From Herbaspirillum sp. SJZ107 (GTDB lineage: Bacteria > Pseudomonadota > Gammaproteobacteria > Burkholderiales > Burkholderiaceae_D): DNA of 64,000 nt. Under the pieces are notes generated by a model, which saw only the letters and a list, made by a program, of their open reading frames with translations, did not search any database and was not told the origin of the DNA. The stretch covers positions 434,001-498,000 of the forward strand of contig NZ_VFNH01000003.1 of assembly GCF_006715485.1 (NCBI RefSeq), in the 5' to 3' direction. Numbering within the stretch: the stretch's first letter is position 1; each line of letters opens with the position of its first letter. The translations under genes were made by a program, and so were the position numbers. Shown here one piece after another: positions 43,136 through 52,737 of the stretch.

Positions 43136-44755
43136 ATGCACAAGATCGTTCGCACCGCCGTCGCCGCCAGCCTTGCGCTGGCTTTTGCCGCCCACGCAGC
43201 CGGCGCCCCTGCCAACAGGGCCGGCGTGGTCCAGGAAGCGCCGCTGCGCGCCCACCTGGCCACCCTGTCGTCCGATGCCTTCGAAGGCCGCGGCACCGGC
43301 CAGCGCGGCGGCGAGCTGACCGTCGTCTACCTCGAGAACCAGGCACTGGCCGCCGGCCTGCAGCCGGCCAACGGCAGCAGCTACCGCCAGAGCGTCAGGA
43401 TCGCCGGCGTCAAGGCGCAGCCGCAGGACAGCTCGGTGGCCCTGGCCGCCGGCGGCAAGCCGCTGCCGCTCGCCTTCGCCAGGGACTGGGTGTGGGCGCC
43501 CGGCGACGCCAAACCGGTGCACGCGATGGATGCCGAACTGGTGTTCGTCGGCTACGGCATCCAGGCGCCGGAAGAAGGCGGCTGGGACGACTACAAGGGC
43601 GTCGACATGAAGGGCAAGCTGCTGGTCATGCTGGTCAACGACCCGGCGCCGACGGCGGCGGAGCCGAACCGCTTCAACGGCCGCGGCCTCACTTATTATG
43701 GCCGCTGGACCTACAAATTCGAGGAAGCCGCGCGCCGCGGCGCCGCCGGCGTGCTCCTCATCCACACCGATGCCTCGGCCTCCTACGGCTGGAGCGTGGT
43801 ACAGAACAGCTGGACCGCCGAGCGCTTCCAGCTGGCCGACGCCGACCTCGGCACCGGCATGCAGGGCTGGATGACGGAAGCGGCCGCGCGCAGCCTGTTC
43901 GCCGCCGCCGGCCAGGACCTCGACAAGCTGCGCGCCGCGGCCGAAGACAAGTCGTTCAAGCCGGTCGTGCTGAACGCGCGCGTGCAGGGCGAAACCAAAG
44001 CGGCGGTGCGCACCCTCGAACAATTCAACGTGGCCGGCATCGTACCCGGCACCGACCCGAAGCTGAAGGACGAAGTCGTCATCTACAGCGCGCACTGGGA
44101 CCACCTCGGCAAGCAGGGTGACAGTGGCGACACCATCTTCAACGGCGCGGTCGACAACGCCTCCGGCAGCGCCGGCCTGCTGGCGATGGCCCAGCAGGCA
44201 GCGCTGCATCCGGCCAAGCGCAGCCAGATGTTCCTGTGGGTCGCGGCCGAAGAGCAAGGCCTGCTGGGCAGCGCCGCCTACGCCGCCCGTCCGCTGTGGC
44301 CCCTGAACAAGACCGCGGCCGCGCTCAACCTGGACAGCCTGAACTTCGTCGCCGCCGCCACCGACATCGGCGTGCAGGGCAGCGAGCGCAGCGACCTGGG
44401 CGCGATGGCCGCCGCCACCGCCAAGGCAATGCGCCTGAGCGTGGCGCCGGCGCGTCCCGACCTCGGCGGCGGCTACTTCCGCAGCGACCACTTCAGCTTC
44501 GCCAAGGCCGGCGTGCCGGCGTTCTCGATCGAGGGCGGCCACGCCTGGGTCAAGGACAAGGAAGCGAACGATGCCAAGCGCAAGGCCTATGGCCCGCGCT
44601 ACCACCAGGTCGGCGACGAATACGATCCGAACTGGGATTTGTCGGGGATGGTGCAGCAGGCGCAATTCGCGCTGAACCTGGGGCGGATGATCGCGGATGC
44701 GCCCAAGATGCCGGGGTGGAAGGCTGGGGACCAGTTTGGGAAGGTGAAGCGGTAA
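43136..44755 (+). CDS. Secreted M28-family zinc aminopeptidase
   Basis: A 539-residue exported peptidase. The ATG at 43136 opens a signal peptide ending near AAGA. A protease-associated (PA) domain is inserted at about 130-260. All M28 residues are present: H320 in YSAHWDHLG, D340 in GAVDNASG, E372/E373 in AAEEQGLLG, D400 in LNLDSLN and H452 in RSDHFSFAKAG. It should be an active di-zinc aminopeptidase in the periplasm or outside the cell. It follows the degenerate membrane M28 paralogue in the same direction, suggesting co-expression. REP-like copy C lies just after the stop. Confidence 0.92.
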   Translation: MHKIVRTAVAASLALAFAAHAAGAPANRAGVVQEAPLRAHLATLSSDAFEGRGTGQRGGELTVVYLENQALAAGLQPANGSSYRQSVRIAGVKAQPQDSSVALAAGGKPLPLAFARDWVWAPGDAKPVHAMDAELVFVGYGIQAPEEGGWDDYKGVDMKGKLLVMLVNDPAPTAAEPNRFNGRGLTYYGRWTYKFEEAARRGAAGVLLIHTDASASYGWSVVQNSWTAERFQLADADLGTGMQGWMTEAAARSLFAAAGQDLDKLRAAAEDKSFKPVVLNARVQGETKAAVRTLEQFNVAGIVPGTDPKLKDEVVIYSAHWDHLGKQGDSGDTIFNGAVDNASGSAGLLAMAQQAALHPAKRSQMFLWVAAEEQGLLGSAAYAARPLWPLNKTAAALNLDSLNFVAAATDIGVQGSERSDLGAMAAATAKAMRLSVAPARPDLGGGYFRSDHFSFAKAGVPAFSIEGGHAWVKDKEANDAKRKAYGPRYHQVGDEYDPNWDLSGMVQQAQFALNLGRMIADAPKMPGWKAGDQFGKVKR

Positions 44756-44790
44756 GCCACAACCCGTGACACCAGCCCGCTACCTTTGAA

Positions 44791-44818
44791 CGTCGCCCCT
44801 GCGAAGGCAGGGGCGACG
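44791..44818. repeat. REP-like palindrome, copy C
   Basis: CGTCGCCCCTGC-GAAG-GCAGGGGCGACG, identical to copy A, again between convergent genes (M28 peptidase and hybrid kinase). The perfect 12-bp stem has no U-tract. Confidence 0.85.
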
Positions 44819-44828
44819 GATCGACGGA

Positions 44829-46472
<1,644 letters not shown>

Positions 46473-46498
46473 GTCGTTCCATTCAGGGTTTGAGCGGG

Positions 46499-46536
46499 GT
46501 TGAGGCTCAACTGTTGATGATATCAGGCATCATCAA
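46499..46536. promoter_or_regulatory. Two adjacent palindromes upstream of the hybrid kinase
   Basis: GTTGAG-G-CTCAAC (46499-46511) and TTGATGAT-7 nt-ATCATCAA (46514-46536) stand side by side 27-64 bp before the kinase start. Both have perfect arms. They are operator candidates. Confidence 0.45.
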
Positions 46537-46569
46537 TAGAAAACATGCATATGTTAAATGGCGAGTGAA

Positions 46570-46592
46570 ACTGTGGCAAATTTGGCCACAGT
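46570..46592. terminator. Stem-loop after sodC, possible weak terminator
   Basis: ACTGTGGC / GCCACAGT, perfect 8-bp arms with a 7-nt loop, 29 bp past the sodC stop on the minus strand. It is followed there by only three T residues, so termination is uncertain. Confidence 0.4.
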
Positions 46593-46620
46593 CCCCTGCC
46601 CGGCCCGGTGTTCGACCGGC

Positions 46621-47163
46621 TTACTGGATCACGCCGCAGGCGATGCGCGCCCCCCCGCCGCCCAGCGGCGCCGGCTTGTCGGCGTAGTTGTCGCCGCCGG
46701 CGTGGATCATGAGGGCCTTGCCCTTGACGTCGGCCAGCTTGGTCAGGCGCGGCGCCGTCACCGCGACACTGGCGCCGCCGTTGCCGCCCACCACCAGCGG
46801 CGGCAGGTCGCCCATGTGGCCGTCGCCGGTGGGTCCGGCGTGGTGCTTGCTGGTGGTCGGATCGTAGTGGCCGCCGGCCGCGCCGGCCGGCACCGGCTTG
46901 CCATCCTTCTGGTTGGCGTCGCAGCTGCCGGTCTCGTGCACGTGGAAGCCATGCGGTCCGGCCGGCAGATCGGTCAGCGCCGGCGTGAAGACCAGGCCAT
47001 CCTTCGATTCCGTGACCGTCACCGTGCCGATCATCTTGCCGGGACCGCTGGGCGTTGCCAGGCTCATCGGCGCCTGCAGCTTGTCGGTGGACTGGGCGTT
47101 GGCGCCGGAGGCGGCTGCGACGAGTGCAGATGCCAGCAGGATGCCGGCCGATCGAATGTTCAT
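46621..47163 (-). CDS. sodC: Periplasmic Cu,Zn superoxide dismutase
   Basis: A 180-residue SodC with a signal peptide (MNIRSAGILLASALVAAASGANAQ). Metal-binding signatures are all visible: GFHVHETGSC (Cu ligands and the first disulfide Cys), GGHYDP, the Zn-loop HHAGPTGDGHMGDLP, MIHAGGDNYAD, and the closing GGGGARIACGVI with the second Cys. It dismutates superoxide in the periplasm. An AAGGA ribosome binding site lies 7 nt before the ATG. It is a single gene, divergent from the PhaC-like hydrolase across 204 bp in which I see no clear regulatory site. Confidence 0.95.
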   Translation of the reverse strand: MNIRSAGILLASALVAAASGANAQSTDKLQAPMSLATPSGPGKMIGTVTVTESKDGLVFTPALTDLPAGPHGFHVHETGSCDANQKDGKPVPAGAAGGHYDPTTSKHHAGPTGDGHMGDLPPLVVGGNGGASVAVTAPRLTKLADVKGKALMIHAGGDNYADKPAPLGGGGARIACGVIQ

Positions 47164-47367
47164 GGTGTGTCCTTTCAGGTTGGGATGATCGAGCCGGGAT
47201 AGTGTAAATCACGCAATGGATGGGTGGCGGACGCCAGCGCGGGACTATTTATAGACTGCTAGAAATTTCGAACCGTTTCCATTTAACGCTTCGCAAATTC
47301 GATTGGAACGCCGTTGGAATCGCCCTCAAGTTGGCGTACAGTGCCGTGGTCCTGAAGGAGACACAAC

Positions 47368-48507
47368 ATGACTACCACAACGACGTCGATGAACCCGAAC
47401 ACCCTGGGCACGCTCGGGGTGCAGGCACTCAAGGATATGGACCGCAGCCGCCTCGAGCGCGGCAAGATGCTGGACCGCGCCGGCTATGGTCCGCAGCAGA
47501 CCCCGTCCACGATCCTCCACACCGAACCCGGCCTCAGGCTGCGCCGCTTCGGCCCCGACGACAGCGACGGCCCGGCCGTGCTGCTGGTGCCGGCCCCCAT
47601 CAAGCGCGCCTACATCTGGGACCTGACGCCCGAGGTGAGCGTCGTGCGGCGCTGGCTCGAGCGCGGCTACCGGGTCTACCAGGCCGAATGGGTGCCGGTG
47701 CACGACGCCGGCGATGGCGCCGACGAAGGTGCTGCGCAGGGTGCCGCTCAGCGTGCCGACTTTGGCCTGGCCCACTACGGCGACCGCCTGCTGTCCGCCT
47801 GCCAGAAGGCCATCGAGGCCGACAGCGGCGAAGCGCGCATGGTCATCGCCGGCCATTCGCTCGGCGGCGTGCTGGCCGCGATCTACAGCTGCATGCACCC
47901 GGAGCGGGTAGCCGCCACCATCCTGCTGGAATCGCCGCTGCATTTCGAACCCGCCACCTGCTGCTTCAACCGCCTGGTGCAAGCCACCCCGCACGCGCGC
48001 GACATCGCCGACAGCTTCAACCACGTGCCGGGCGCCTTCCTCAACATGATGAGCGCCATCGCCGAACCCCATGCCTTCCAGTGGGAGCGCATCATGGACC
48101 GCACGCTGTCGATGTTCGACCCGGTGGCGCTGTCGACCCACATGCGCGTCGAGCGCTGGACCCACGACGAGTTCCCGATGCCGGGCCGGCTGTTCACCGA
48201 CATCGTCGAGTCGCTGTACCGCAACGACGACTTCATGCAGGGCCGCCTCATGATCAACGGCCGCAGCATCGGCCCGCAGGATCTGCACGCGCCGCTGGCC
48301 AGCGTGGTCGACCCGCGCAGCAAGGTAATCCCCCTGCAGGCCGTGGTGCCGTTCAACCAGGCGGCTGCCAGCTCTCATAAACTGGTGCTCGAGTACGAGG
48401 GCGATATCGGCGTCAACCTGCAGCACGTCGGGGTGCTGGTGGGACGCAATGCGCATGCGCGGATCTGGCCGGCGATTTTCGCGTGGCTGGAAACCACAGT
48501 GAAATGA
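47368..48507 (+). CDS. PhaC-like alpha/beta hydrolase
   Basis: A 379-residue alpha/beta hydrolase resembling the small class III PHA synthase (PhaC) fold. The nucleophile elbow is GHSLGG with S164, where true PHA synthases have cysteine (GxCxGG), so it is more likely a hydrolase or acyl-transferase than a polymerase. Other family-like segments are VLLVPAPIKRAYIWDLTPEVS, RWLERGYRVYQAEW and a late LQHVGVLVGRNAH carrying the putative catalytic histidine. GAAGGAG precedes the ATG by 8 nt. The 5' leader is long. Neighbours give no clue. A role in short-chain polyhydroxyalkanoate turnover is possible but unproven. Confidence 0.75.
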   Translation: MTTTTTSMNPNTLGTLGVQALKDMDRSRLERGKMLDRAGYGPQQTPSTILHTEPGLRLRRFGPDDSDGPAVLLVPAPIKRAYIWDLTPEVSVVRRWLERGYRVYQAEWVPVHDAGDGADEGAAQGAAQRADFGLAHYGDRLLSACQKAIEADSGEARMVIAGHSLGGVLAAIYSCMHPERVAATILLESPLHFEPATCCFNRLVQATPHARDIADSFNHVPGAFLNMMSAIAEPHAFQWERIMDRTLSMFDPVALSTHMRVERWTHDEFPMPGRLFTDIVESLYRNDDFMQGRLMINGRSIGPQDLHAPLASVVDPRSKVIPLQAVVPFNQAAASSHKLVLEYEGDIGVNLQHVGVLVGRNAHARIWPAIFAWLETTVK

Positions 48508-48627
48508 TGAGATTGGATAAGTAAAACCCAGGTTCGTCCGGAAAGCTGCGTAGGGAAGAGAAACCGCAACGCGATGGAAGCACGTCTTCCCTAGCATTGA
48601 TTTCCCCTACACAACTTTCTGGACGAC

Positions 48628-49119
48628 ATGAAAAAATTCGCGATTGCGACCGCCGTCATGACCCTGCTTGCAGCCTGCGGCGGTGGCGGCAGTTCGGCCA
48701 CCGGCAGCGGCACTGCACCCACGAGCAATGCGGCACCAACGACGCCCGGCACGACGACGCCGGCGCCTACCCAAACCATCGTGGCTGCGCCGGTGGCGCC
48801 CGCGTCGGCCCTGCATCTGACGGCAAATGGTTATACGGAAGGCAGCAGCGGGCAAACGACCGTCGTCAAGTTCAATAACGCGGCCAACCTGACGCTGTCC
48901 GGGCAACTTGCGAACCTCTGGATCGATGCCGCACAAGCGGGTGGCGGCGTCACGATCAGTGGCAAGCTCAACACGCTCGTGTTCGCGCCGGGATTGGATA
49001 CCACGGTTACCGTCACCGACACCGCATCCGGCAATACTATCTACCTGCCGGTGGGATCGGCGATCAAGGTGGCCGGGGCTGGCGCGGCGGGAACGACCGT
49101 CTTGTACTACAAACCCTGA
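48628..49119 (+). CDS. Small putative lipoprotein with DUF3060-like repeats
   Basis: A 163-residue exported protein with lipobox LLAAC followed by GGGG, then a Ser/Thr/Pro/Ala-rich linker (residues 22-60) that would span outward from a membrane anchor. The C-terminal 100 residues are short beta-strand repeats (VVKFNNAANLTLSGQLANLW, GGVTISGKLNTLVFAPG) like DUF3060 proteins. Function unknown. It precedes the curli locus by 273 bp but ends at its own terminator, so it is not obviously part of that operon. Confidence 0.7.
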   Translation: MKKFAIATAVMTLLAACGGGGSSATGSGTAPTSNAAPTTPGTTTPAPTQTIVAAPVAPASALHLTANGYTEGSSGQTTVVKFNNAANLTLSGQLANLWIDAAQAGGGVTISGKLNTLVFAPGLDTTVTVTDTASGNTIYLPVGSAIKVAGAGAAGTTVLYYKP

Positions 49120-49146
49120 TCGTTGGCCGTTCGGCCAGCCATGGGA

Positions 49147-49175
49147 AACGGCACCGCGAGGTGCCGTTTTCTTTT
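49147..49175 (+). terminator. Rho-independent terminator after the small lipoprotein
   Basis: AACGGCACC / GGTGCCGTT, a 9-bp perfect stem with a GCGA loop, followed by TTCTTTTT. The stem is the same 9-mer pair as in the terminator at 55507-55541. Confidence 0.85.
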
Positions 49176-49314
49176 TCGGCGCATCGTTTCGTCAGTGCTT
49201 TCCCGTTGCCGCGTGCAATAGCTTTCCACTGCAAAATTGCCTGTACGCCTCATGCATGTACCTTGATCCGGCCCAGACCGTCGCAATCCCGTCTGCCAAG
49301 CCTGACCCTTCTCA

Positions 49315-49324
49315 ACTGTACAGT
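49315..49324. promoter_or_regulatory. Palindrome upstream of the curli operon
   Basis: The perfect 10-bp palindrome ACTGTACAGT lies 69 bp before the csgE start. A TATAAC (49366-49371) 22 bp from the start may be a -10, but no good -35 partner is seen. It is a candidate operator for curli control. Confidence 0.35.
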
Positions 49325-49392
49325 CCGCTTCCTCACTACACTCGAATGTAAAGGATTGCAGTTTTTATAACTAATAGGCAACAGGCGCCACC

Positions 49393-49842
49393 ATGCCTCA
49401 TCCAGCCCGCAGTCTCCTGGTCCCGCTCCTTTCATCGCTGCTGGCCGCGTGGCCGGCCTGCGCTGCAACGGCACCGGCACCGGCGGTCACGGATGCCACT
49501 GTCCAGGAACCGCTGACGGAAGCCTGGGGCATCGTCACCAGCCAGATGGTCACCGTGGCCGGCCACGAATTCGCCAATCACTTCATCGCCGAATGGCGCG
49601 ACAAGCCCGGCGGCGAACGCTACACGCTGGCGCTGCGCGAACGCCCGTCGGCGCGCTGGGGCAGCCTGGTCTGGATCGAATTCGGCCAGCAGCGCGTGCT
49701 CCAGCTGCAGCTGCCGCCGGCGCGTGCCGGGCTGAAGACGCTGGCAGAAAGCGCCGCCGAAAGCGCCTATCAAACCATCCTCGACATCGAACGCCAGCGC
49801 CGCCTCGTCAGCGACGCCGACCTCGCCGCCGACGAATTCTGA
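49393..49842 (+). CDS. csgE: Curli export specificity factor CsgE
   Basis: A 149-residue exported protein (signal peptide to about residue 24) with the CsgE core: GIVTSQMVTVAGHEFANHF, IAEWRDKPGGERYTLALRERPS, WGSLVWIEFGQQRVLQLQLPP and the QTILDIERQRRL tail. CsgE forms a periplasmic ring that caps CsgG and directs curlin subunits into the pore. It is longer than the Escherichia coli protein (129) mainly at the N-terminus. It is the first gene of a compact curli operon; csgF begins 21 bp later. Confidence 0.9.
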   Translation: MPHPARSLLVPLLSSLLAAWPACAATAPAPAVTDATVQEPLTEAWGIVTSQMVTVAGHEFANHFIAEWRDKPGGERYTLALRERPSARWGSLVWIEFGQQRVLQLQLPPARAGLKTLAESAAESAYQTILDIERQRRLVSDADLAADEF

Positions 49843-49863
49843 CCTGTCATCAAGGAGACCGCC

Positions 49864-50313
49864 ATGTCGCATCGAGTCACCTCGCGAGTCACCCCGCGAA
49901 TCACCACGGCCATCGTCTGCGGACTCGCCCTGTGGGCCGGCGGCGCCGGCGCAAGCGAGCTGGTCTACGTACCCGTCAACCCGAACTTCGGCGGCGCGCC
50001 GAACAACGCGCCCGGCCTGCTCGCCGCCGCCTCGGCCACCAACAAGCACGGCCTGCAATCCGGACTGGGCGGCTCGTCGCTGAACCAGACGCCGCTGCAG
50101 CAGTTCAACCAGACGCTCGAGCGCATGGTGCTGAGCCAGCTCGCCTCCTCGGCCACCTCCAAGCTCCTGGGCCAGGACGGCAAGCTGATCCCCGGCACCT
50201 TTTCCACTGAAAACTTCGTGATCACCGTGACCGACCTCGGCGGCGGCATCCTGCGCGTGACCACCACCGAAAAGGCGACCGGCGTCGTGACTTCCTTCGA
50301 GGTGGGACAATGA
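49864..50313 (+). CDS. csgF: Curli assembly factor CsgF
   Basis: A 149-residue exported protein. Signal cleavage is near GAGASE. The N-terminal segment that inserts into the CsgG barrel is conserved (NPNFGGAPNN, E. coli NPNFGGNPNN), including the asparagine that forms the CsgF constriction (N17 of the mature E. coli protein). The rest (LNQTPLQQFNQTLERMVLSQ, ITVTDLGGGILRVTTTEKAT) also matches CsgF. AAGGAG lies 5 nt before the start. The stop overlaps the csgG start in ATGA. CsgF nucleates fibre assembly at the cell surface with the minor curlin. Confidence 0.92.
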   Translation: MSHRVTSRVTPRITTAIVCGLALWAGGAGASELVYVPVNPNFGGAPNNAPGLLAAASATNKHGLQSGLGGSSLNQTPLQQFNQTLERMVLSQLASSATSKLLGQDGKLIPGTFSTENFVITVTDLGGGILRVTTTEKATGVVTSFEVGQ

Positions 50314-51224
50314 AAATCCAGCTGCTTCTGCCCCTGGCCGCCCTGCTGCTTGCAACCGGCTGCGCGCATCAACCGTCCGGCGTGCGCAACAACGCCCAGC
50401 TGACGCCCGATACCGCCATCACGCGCGACCTGCTGGCCCTGCCTGCGCCGAAGGGAAAGATTGCCGTGGCCGTGTACGGCATCCGCGACCAGACCGGCCA
50501 GTACAAGCCGGCGCCGGATAGTTCATTCTCGACCGCGGTGACGCAGGGCGCCTCGTCGATGCTGATCCGCGCGCTGCAGGATTCCGGCTGGTTCATCCCG
50601 GTCGAGCGCGAGAACCTGCAGAACCTGCTCACCGAACGCAAGATCGTGCGTGCGCTCGAGATGCCGCAGCCGGCCGGCACGCCGCCGGTACAGGTGCCGC
50701 CGCTGCTGGGAGCGTCGGTGCTGATCGAGGGCGGCATCGTCGCCTTCGAAAGCAACGTGCGTACCGGCGGCGTCGGCGCGCGCTTCCTCGGCATCGGCCT
50801 GTCGACGCAATACCGGGTCGACCAGGTGACAGTCAACCTGCGCATCGTCGACATCCGCGGCGGCCAGATCCTGCAGAGCGTGTCGACCACCAAGACCATC
50901 TATTCGTACGAGCTGCATCCGAGCGTCTTCAAATTCGTCAACGTGAAGGACCTGGCTGAGTTCGAGGCCGGCACCACGCGCAACGAGCCGACCCAGCTGT
51001 GCGTCAGCGAGGCGATTGAGGCGGCAGTAACGCACCTGGTCGCGCAGGGCATCCAGGCCGGTAACTGGACGCTGCAGAACGACGCCGACCGGGCCAATCC
51101 GGTGCTGCGGCGCTACCTGGCGCAGGCGCCGGCACGGCGTACAGCCGCGGTGACGTCTGCGACGGCGCAGGATGCCGGCACGGACGGCCGCGTGGCGGCG
51201 ACCGGCAGCGGGAGCGCGCCATGA
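50310..51224 (+). CDS. csgG: Curli secretion channel CsgG
   Basis: A 304-residue lipoprotein (LLATGC, C18) that oligomerises into the curli export pore. The E. coli alignment is gap-free through the constriction loop (QTGQYKPAPDSSFSTAV here, ETGQFKPYPASNFSTAV there). Counting from C18, the gate residues are A51, S55 and F56, where E. coli has Y51, N55 and F56. The rest is typical (VPPLLGASVLIEGGIVAFES, GGVGARFLGIGLSTQYRVDQ, TRNEPTQLCVSEAIEAAV). A 35-residue Ala/Thr-rich C-terminal tail extends beyond E. coli CsgG. Both ends overlap neighbouring genes by ATGA, so csgF-csgG and csgG-csgB are coupled. Confidence 0.94.
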   Translation: MKIQLLLPLAALLLATGCAHQPSGVRNNAQLTPDTAITRDLLALPAPKGKIAVAVYGIRDQTGQYKPAPDSSFSTAVTQGASSMLIRALQDSGWFIPVERENLQNLLTERKIVRALEMPQPAGTPPVQVPPLLGASVLIEGGIVAFESNVRTGGVGARFLGIGLSTQYRVDQVTVNLRIVDIRGGQILQSVSTTKTIYSYELHPSVFKFVNVKDLAEFEAGTTRNEPTQLCVSEAIEAAVTHLVAQGIQAGNWTLQNDADRANPVLRRYLAQAPARRTAAVTSATAQDAGTDGRVAATGSGSAP

Positions 51225-51640
51225 ACGCGCAGCGCGGCTTGTCGATGCTGTGCGCGCTGCTGGCGTGCACCTGCGCCGGCGCCGGCGACCTGGCGCCGTC
51301 CGAACTCGCCGTCCCTGCCCGGTCGAAGCCGGCCGCTGACACTGCCGCCGTCCGCGCCTACGCCGCCCTGGCCGGCCAGCAGAATCAGATAGCGGTATCG
51401 CAGGACGGCCTGGCCAACAGCGCCAGCCTGCTGCAGGGCGGGCTGGACAACCAGGCCTTCGTGCAGCAGCTGGGCCAGCAGAACGAGGCGACCATCGTGC
51501 AGGCCGGCCAGGGCAACCGCGCCGGCATCGAACAGCATGGCGTGCTGAACAGCGGACGCATCGAACAATACGGGCAACAGGGTGCCGCGCGCATCACCCA
51601 GTACGGCAACGGCAAGACCGCCACCATCATCCAGTACTAG
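51221..51640 (+). CDS. csgB: Minor curlin, CsgB-like nucleator
   Basis: A 139-residue exported protein coupled to csgG. After a signal peptide and a 30-residue linker, residues 57-137 are seven uninterrupted 11-residue curlin half-repeats (QDGLANSASLL, QGGLDNQAFVQ, QLGQQNEATIV, QAGQGNRAGIE, QHGVLNSGRIE, QYGQQGAARIT, QYGNGKTATII) ending QY. The last repeat resembles E. coli CsgB repeat 4 (QYGTQKTAIVV). The basic fifth repeat, which in E. coli helps anchor CsgB to the surface, is absent. Position, size and the missing linkers support a nucleator rather than the bulk subunit. Confidence 0.8.
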   Translation: MNAQRGLSMLCALLACTCAGAGDLAPSELAVPARSKPAADTAAVRAYAALAGQQNQIAVSQDGLANSASLLQGGLDNQAFVQQLGQQNEATIVQAGQGNRAGIEQHGVLNSGRIEQYGQQGAARITQYGNGKTATIIQY

Positions 51641-51691
51641 GAGCGCTGGGTAGATGTCCGCCATGCCCTGATCACTTCGAGGAGCCGTTCC

Positions 51692-52651
51692 ATGAAAGCC
51701 GCACGCTCGACCATCTTCACCGGCGTCATCCTGGCATGTGCCTGCCACGCCGCTTTCGCGCAGGACTTTACCGGCAACATCACCGTGACGCAGCAGGGCA
51801 AGGGCAACACGTCCTACGCTGAACAAGCCGGCGGTCCGTCGTTTCCTGTCAGAGCGGCCATCACGATCGCCCAGGCCGGCAACGACAACCACGTGGGCGG
51901 CCCCGGCGCGGCGACCGGCGGCGTACTCCAGCGCGATAATGGCGGGCTGATATCGGCGCTGATCCAGCAGACCGGCACCGGCAACGACGCCGGCATCACG
52001 CAAACCGGCAACGGTGGCTCGCTGCCGAACTCGGCCCGGATCACGCAGCTCGGCATGGACAACACCGCCCAGCTCAGGCAATACGGCTCCTCCGACAGCA
52101 GCGTCGCCATCGACCAGAGCGGCAGCGGCAACGTCGCCGACGTCGCCCACAACGGCGGCACCGCTTTACTGCGCACAAGCCAGAACGGGGCCGGCAACCG
52201 TTTGACGATCGACTACAGCAATGGCCCCTTCGGCGGACCGAACGTGACGCAGGACGGCGAAGGCAATACCGCAACGGTGATCGGGTACGGCGTGACCATC
52301 GGCGGCGGCCCGCGCATCGAGCAGAGCGGCAGCTTCAACAGCGTCATCACCGTGCAGAACCTGCTGTCCGAGTCGAGCCACCGGATCCGCCAACAGGGCA
52401 CCGGCAACCAGGCCGACGCGACACAGACCGGCGATTTCCAGCGCCTCTCGATCGACCAGGAGGGCAACGGCAACCTCGCCAGCGTCAGCCAGACCGGCAT
52501 GAGCCCGGGCGGCGTCAACGACGGCAATGCGGTGCTCCTGTCCCAGCTCGGCAACGGCAATACGGCCATCGTGCGCCAGGCCGGTCTCGGCTATCGCGCC
52601 GATGTCCGCCAGCTCGGCGCAAACAACGGCACGACCATCTACCAGCACTGA
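51692..52651 (+). CDS. csgA: Major curlin subunit 1 (12-repeat CsgA-like)
   Basis: A 319-residue secreted amyloid subunit. The signal peptide ends at AAFAQD. Twelve copies of the curlin signature Q-x-G-x-x-N can be counted: QQGKGN, QAGNDN, QTGTGN, QLGMDN, QSGSGN, QNGAGN, QDGEGN, QSGSFN, QQGTGN, QEGNGN, QLGNGN and QLGANN, ending TTIYQH. E. coli CsgA has 5 repeats in 151 residues. Several repeats are separated by longer Gly/Pro-rich linkers (SGPGAAT-like), unlike CsgA. A GAGGAG ribosome binding site precedes the ATG. It should polymerise as a beta-solenoid amyloid fibre in the matrix. Confidence 0.88.
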   Translation: MKAARSTIFTGVILACACHAAFAQDFTGNITVTQQGKGNTSYAEQAGGPSFPVRAAITIAQAGNDNHVGGPGAATGGVLQRDNGGLISALIQQTGTGNDAGITQTGNGGSLPNSARITQLGMDNTAQLRQYGSSDSSVAIDQSGSGNVADVAHNGGTALLRTSQNGAGNRLTIDYSNGPFGGPNVTQDGEGNTATVIGYGVTIGGGPRIEQSGSFNSVITVQNLLSESSHRIRQQGTGNQADATQTGDFQRLSIDQEGNGNLASVSQTGMSPGGVNDGNAVLLSQLGNGNTAIVRQAGLGYRADVRQLGANNGTTIYQH

Positions 52652-52672
52652 GCGGCCCACCGCCGCTCAGTG
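52646..52672 (+). other. Hairpin across the curlin-1 stop codon
   Basis: CACTGAGCGGC / GCCGCTCAGTG, a perfect 11-bp stem with loop CCACC. It includes the TGA stop of curlin 1. There is no U-tract, so mRNA stabilisation or processing is likelier than termination. Confidence 0.65.
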
Positions 52673-52737
52673 CGCGGCCGTCCAGCATCGGGGCACTGGA
52701 TGAGCGTCGTCACGCCCCTGCTTTTGAGGAGTCATTC

